A stretch of 14,431 nucleotides of DNA from CAYPEZ01 sp964622275 (GTDB lineage Bacteria > Patescibacteriota > Minisyncoccia > Phycocordibacterales > UBA6899): contig CAZUMX010000025.1 in NCBI GenBank assembly GCA_964622275.1, forward strand, positions 1-14,431, in the 5' to 3' direction. The position numbers and the translations under genes are program-made. The notes beneath the pieces were generated by a model. The model ran no database searches. It was given only the letters and a program-made list of their open reading frames with translations, and was not told the origin of the DNA. Below are positions 12,876-14,431 of the stretch, piece by piece (position 1 is the stretch's first letter; the number at the start of each line of letters is the position of its first letter).

Positions 12876-14431
12876 ATGCGTTTTGTTTCACGTTTAATCC
12901 GTGCCATTGAACTAACGGTTCTCCCTCTTCATGCGTGGATGCTGGGCTTTCTTTCGGTCCTTTTTATTCGTTACTTTTTTGAGGGAGTCAGTAGTGGAGG
13001 ATCAACGGGATTTATCCCAACAGATTTTCCCACAAACCTTCATTACACACTCTTTTATATTTCGATGACGTTGGTGTTTTCGATCATCCTTTCAGTATTT
13101 ACAAAAAAAACCATCAGAGACACCACGAAAATTACTATTGTGGCGCTTCCGATCATATGGATTGCTCCTCTTGTTGATTTTATTGTTCTTGGTCATGCAC
13201 GCATGACATATCTTTTTGAACATTGGCCACAGCTCCTTAATGATTTTTTAACGTTTTTTGGCCCTCTACAATCTTCTGGAATAACATTTGGCATGCGTGC
13301 TGAGTTTATCCTTATCCTCTTTGGTGTCTTTGTGTATATTTTTTTCTCTACCTATTCTTGGTGGAGATCATTGGTGGGACCCCTTTGTGTCTATGTATTT
13401 CTTTTTTTGAGTTCATCCCTCCCAAGTCTTCTGATGTCTTGGTCTAGGCAAGACATGACCGTACTATATCAGTGGTGGTGGGCAATCCATGGCAGCACTC
13501 TGCCATTCGCATATTTTCATCCAACAGAGGCATTTGATTTTGTCAGAAGTTTTGAGCTTTTGTTTAGCGCAAGCATGTCCCAAATATGGTACCTCATAGG
13601 AGTGTCAATATTTCTTGTGTGGGTTTTTCTTCATTCCTCTAGACAGTTTAGGGCAGTCTTCGGGAATATTCGTCTTATTCGCCTGTTGAATTATTTTGGA
13701 GTTTATGTGATCGGAATTATCACTGCGATGTTTGTTGGAGTGGCTCAAGGAATTTTTTCACCTCTCACACTTATAAGTATTATTGTTGGTGGGATTACCC
13801 TATGTTGTGCGTGGATCTTTAGTGTTGCGACAAATGATCTTGTCGATGAGCCTATTGATAGAATAACAAGTCCAACAAGACCGCTCGTGATAGGGTCTCT
13901 GGCTAGAGAAGAGATGAAGCACGTTGCGATGCTTTCTGGAATGTGGGCCATCTTGGGTGGTGGTGCACTAGGATCTTATGGATTCTTTTTTGTTCTTGTT
14001 TTTTTGTGTATATATGCAATATATTCTCTTCCCCCGTTGCGCTTAAAACGTGTCCCAGTGTTAGCATCATTCTTGATCGCCTTAGCTCATCTCGTCAGTA
14101 TGATGCTAGGATTTTTTCTTGTCTCATCTGCGAGGATGCTTTCAGATTTCCCACAATCATTAGCACTCTTGGTTATCGTTGGTTTCACTCTTGCGGTAAA
14201 CGTTAAAGATCTTAAAGATAGGGTGGGAGATCGCAAAGAGGGCGTCTACACACTCCCAGTATTATTTGGGGAGGTGCCAGGGAGATATCTTGTTGGAGGA
14301 ATGTTATTTCTTTCTTATCTTTGTGTTCCGTTCTTCTTCTCGTTTCGTTTTTTCTTTCCTGTGATGTTTACTGTAGGTCTCGTTGCTTGGTGGGCCGTGG
14401 TAAAAGGGAAGAGCGAACGTTTCCTTTTTGT
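12876..14431 (+). CDS. UbiA-superfamily membrane prenyltransferase with a large N-terminal membrane extension (runs off window)
   Basis: This reading frame is open from the ATG at 12876 to the window end (518 residues, no stop seen). The UbiA-type core begins near residue 270. The first prenyl-diphosphate/Mg motif is NDLVDEPID (N320, D321, D324, D328), followed by TSPTRPLVIG. The second is KDLKDRVGDR (D445, D448, D452), then EGVYTLPVLFGE. These are the two aspartate-rich loops of UbiA enzymes, which transfer prenyl chains to aromatic or other acceptors in the membrane. Residues 1-270 form a separate hydrophobic block with about five or six predicted membrane helices (for example 16-35, 55-75, 87-107, 144-160, 166-187, 237-253) that I do not recognise. 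A typical UbiA protein is about 300 residues. It starts 2 nt after the ddl stop, so it is probably co-transcribed. The acceptor substrate cannot be told from sequence. Confidence 0.85.
   Translation, partial: MRFVSRLIRAIELTVLPLHAWMLGFLSVLFIRYFFEGVSSGGSTGFIPTDFPTNLHYTLFYISMTLVFSIILSVFTKKTIRDTTKITIVALPIIWIAPLVDFIVLGHARMTYLFEHWPQLLNDFLTFFGPLQSSGITFGMRAEFILILFGVFVYIFFSTYSWWRSLVGPLCVYVFLFLSSSLPSLLMSWSRQDMTVLYQWWWAIHGSTLPFAYFHPTEAFDFVRSFELLFSASMSQIWYLIGVSIFLVWVFLHSSRQFRAVFGNIRLIRLLNYFGVYVIGIITAMFVGVAQGIFSPLTLISIIVGGITLCCAWIFSVATNDLVDEPIDRITSPTRPLVIGSLAREEMKHVAMLSGMWAILGGGALGSYGFFFVLVFLCIYAIYSLPPLRLKRVPVLASFLIALAHLVSMMLGFFLVSSARMLSDFPQSLALLVIVGFTLAVNVKDLKDRVGDRKEGVYTLPVLFGEVPGRYLVGGMLFLSYLCVPFFFSFRFFFPVMFTVGLVAWWAVVKGKSERFLF

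Noticed and set aside
1..14431. CRISPR arrays, tRNA or rRNA genes, insertion sequences, toxin-antitoxin pairs
   Set aside because: No regularly spaced repeats, cloverleaf-like intergenic segments, transposase frames or terminal repeats were seen. The gaps between genes are too short for most of these.
1..14431. Alternative genetic code with TGA read as glycine
   Set aside because: uvrC ends at a TGA with full domain order for the short form and ddl begins 7 nt later. Other genes end normally at standard stops.

Overview
This window looks like a chromosomal segment from a streamlined bacterium, most likely a member of the Candidate Phyla Radiation (Patescibacteria), perhaps the Parcubacteria side. 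That placement is an inference. It rests on very tight packing, shortened housekeeping proteins (a UvrC without its C-terminal helix-hairpin-helix, a short DprA), a SerRS with LNSTAIPTPRIL at motif 3, a membrane-anchored Clp-like AAA+ protein, and scattered cell-wall and division genes (ddl and an ftsQ-like gene about 5 kb apart). TGA is used as a stop, so the recoded Gracilibacteria/Absconditabacteria branch is unlikely. There is no CRISPR array, tRNA, rRNA or insertion sequence.

Layout. Positions 1-4966 lie on the minus strand: a (p)ppGpp synthetase/hydrolase cut by the window edge, an unrecognised 162-residue protein, topoisomerase I (topA) and DprA. The order of transcription is dprA, topA, unknown gene, then a terminator at about 1211-1241, after which rel appears to have its own promoter. 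At 4966/4989 the direction flips. A plus-strand run follows: serS, an FtsQ-like division protein, a small multi-pass membrane protein and an 833-residue membrane-anchored AAA+ Clp-like protein. It meets an unrecognised minus-strand gene (10076-10531) at a shared hairpin. From 10635 a second plus-strand run holds uvrC, ddl and a large UbiA-superfamily membrane protein that leaves the window at 14431.

Two themes stand out. First, five genes (rel, serS, the gene at 7166, uvrC, ddl) carry a -10-like hexamer, three of them in an extended TGn form, only 6-8 nt before the start codon. Transcription would then begin at or next to the ATG, giving leaderless mRNAs, and good Shine-Dalgarno sequences are largely missing. 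Second, the two unrecognised minus-strand genes each end inside a terminator hairpin, with the stop codon in the loop.

The best candidate for something undescribed is the pair 7166-7558 and 7562-10063: a small membrane protein followed 3 nt later by a two-TM AAA+ protein. Its first ATPase module has lost the Walker A lysine. Its second has an intact ATPase site but no aromatic pore-loop GYVG and no visible ClpP-docking loop. Together they could form a membrane-bound unfoldase or remodelling machine that works without ClpP. The UbiA protein with a roughly 270-residue membrane extension is the second candidate. There is no gene-free stretch over 300 bases.
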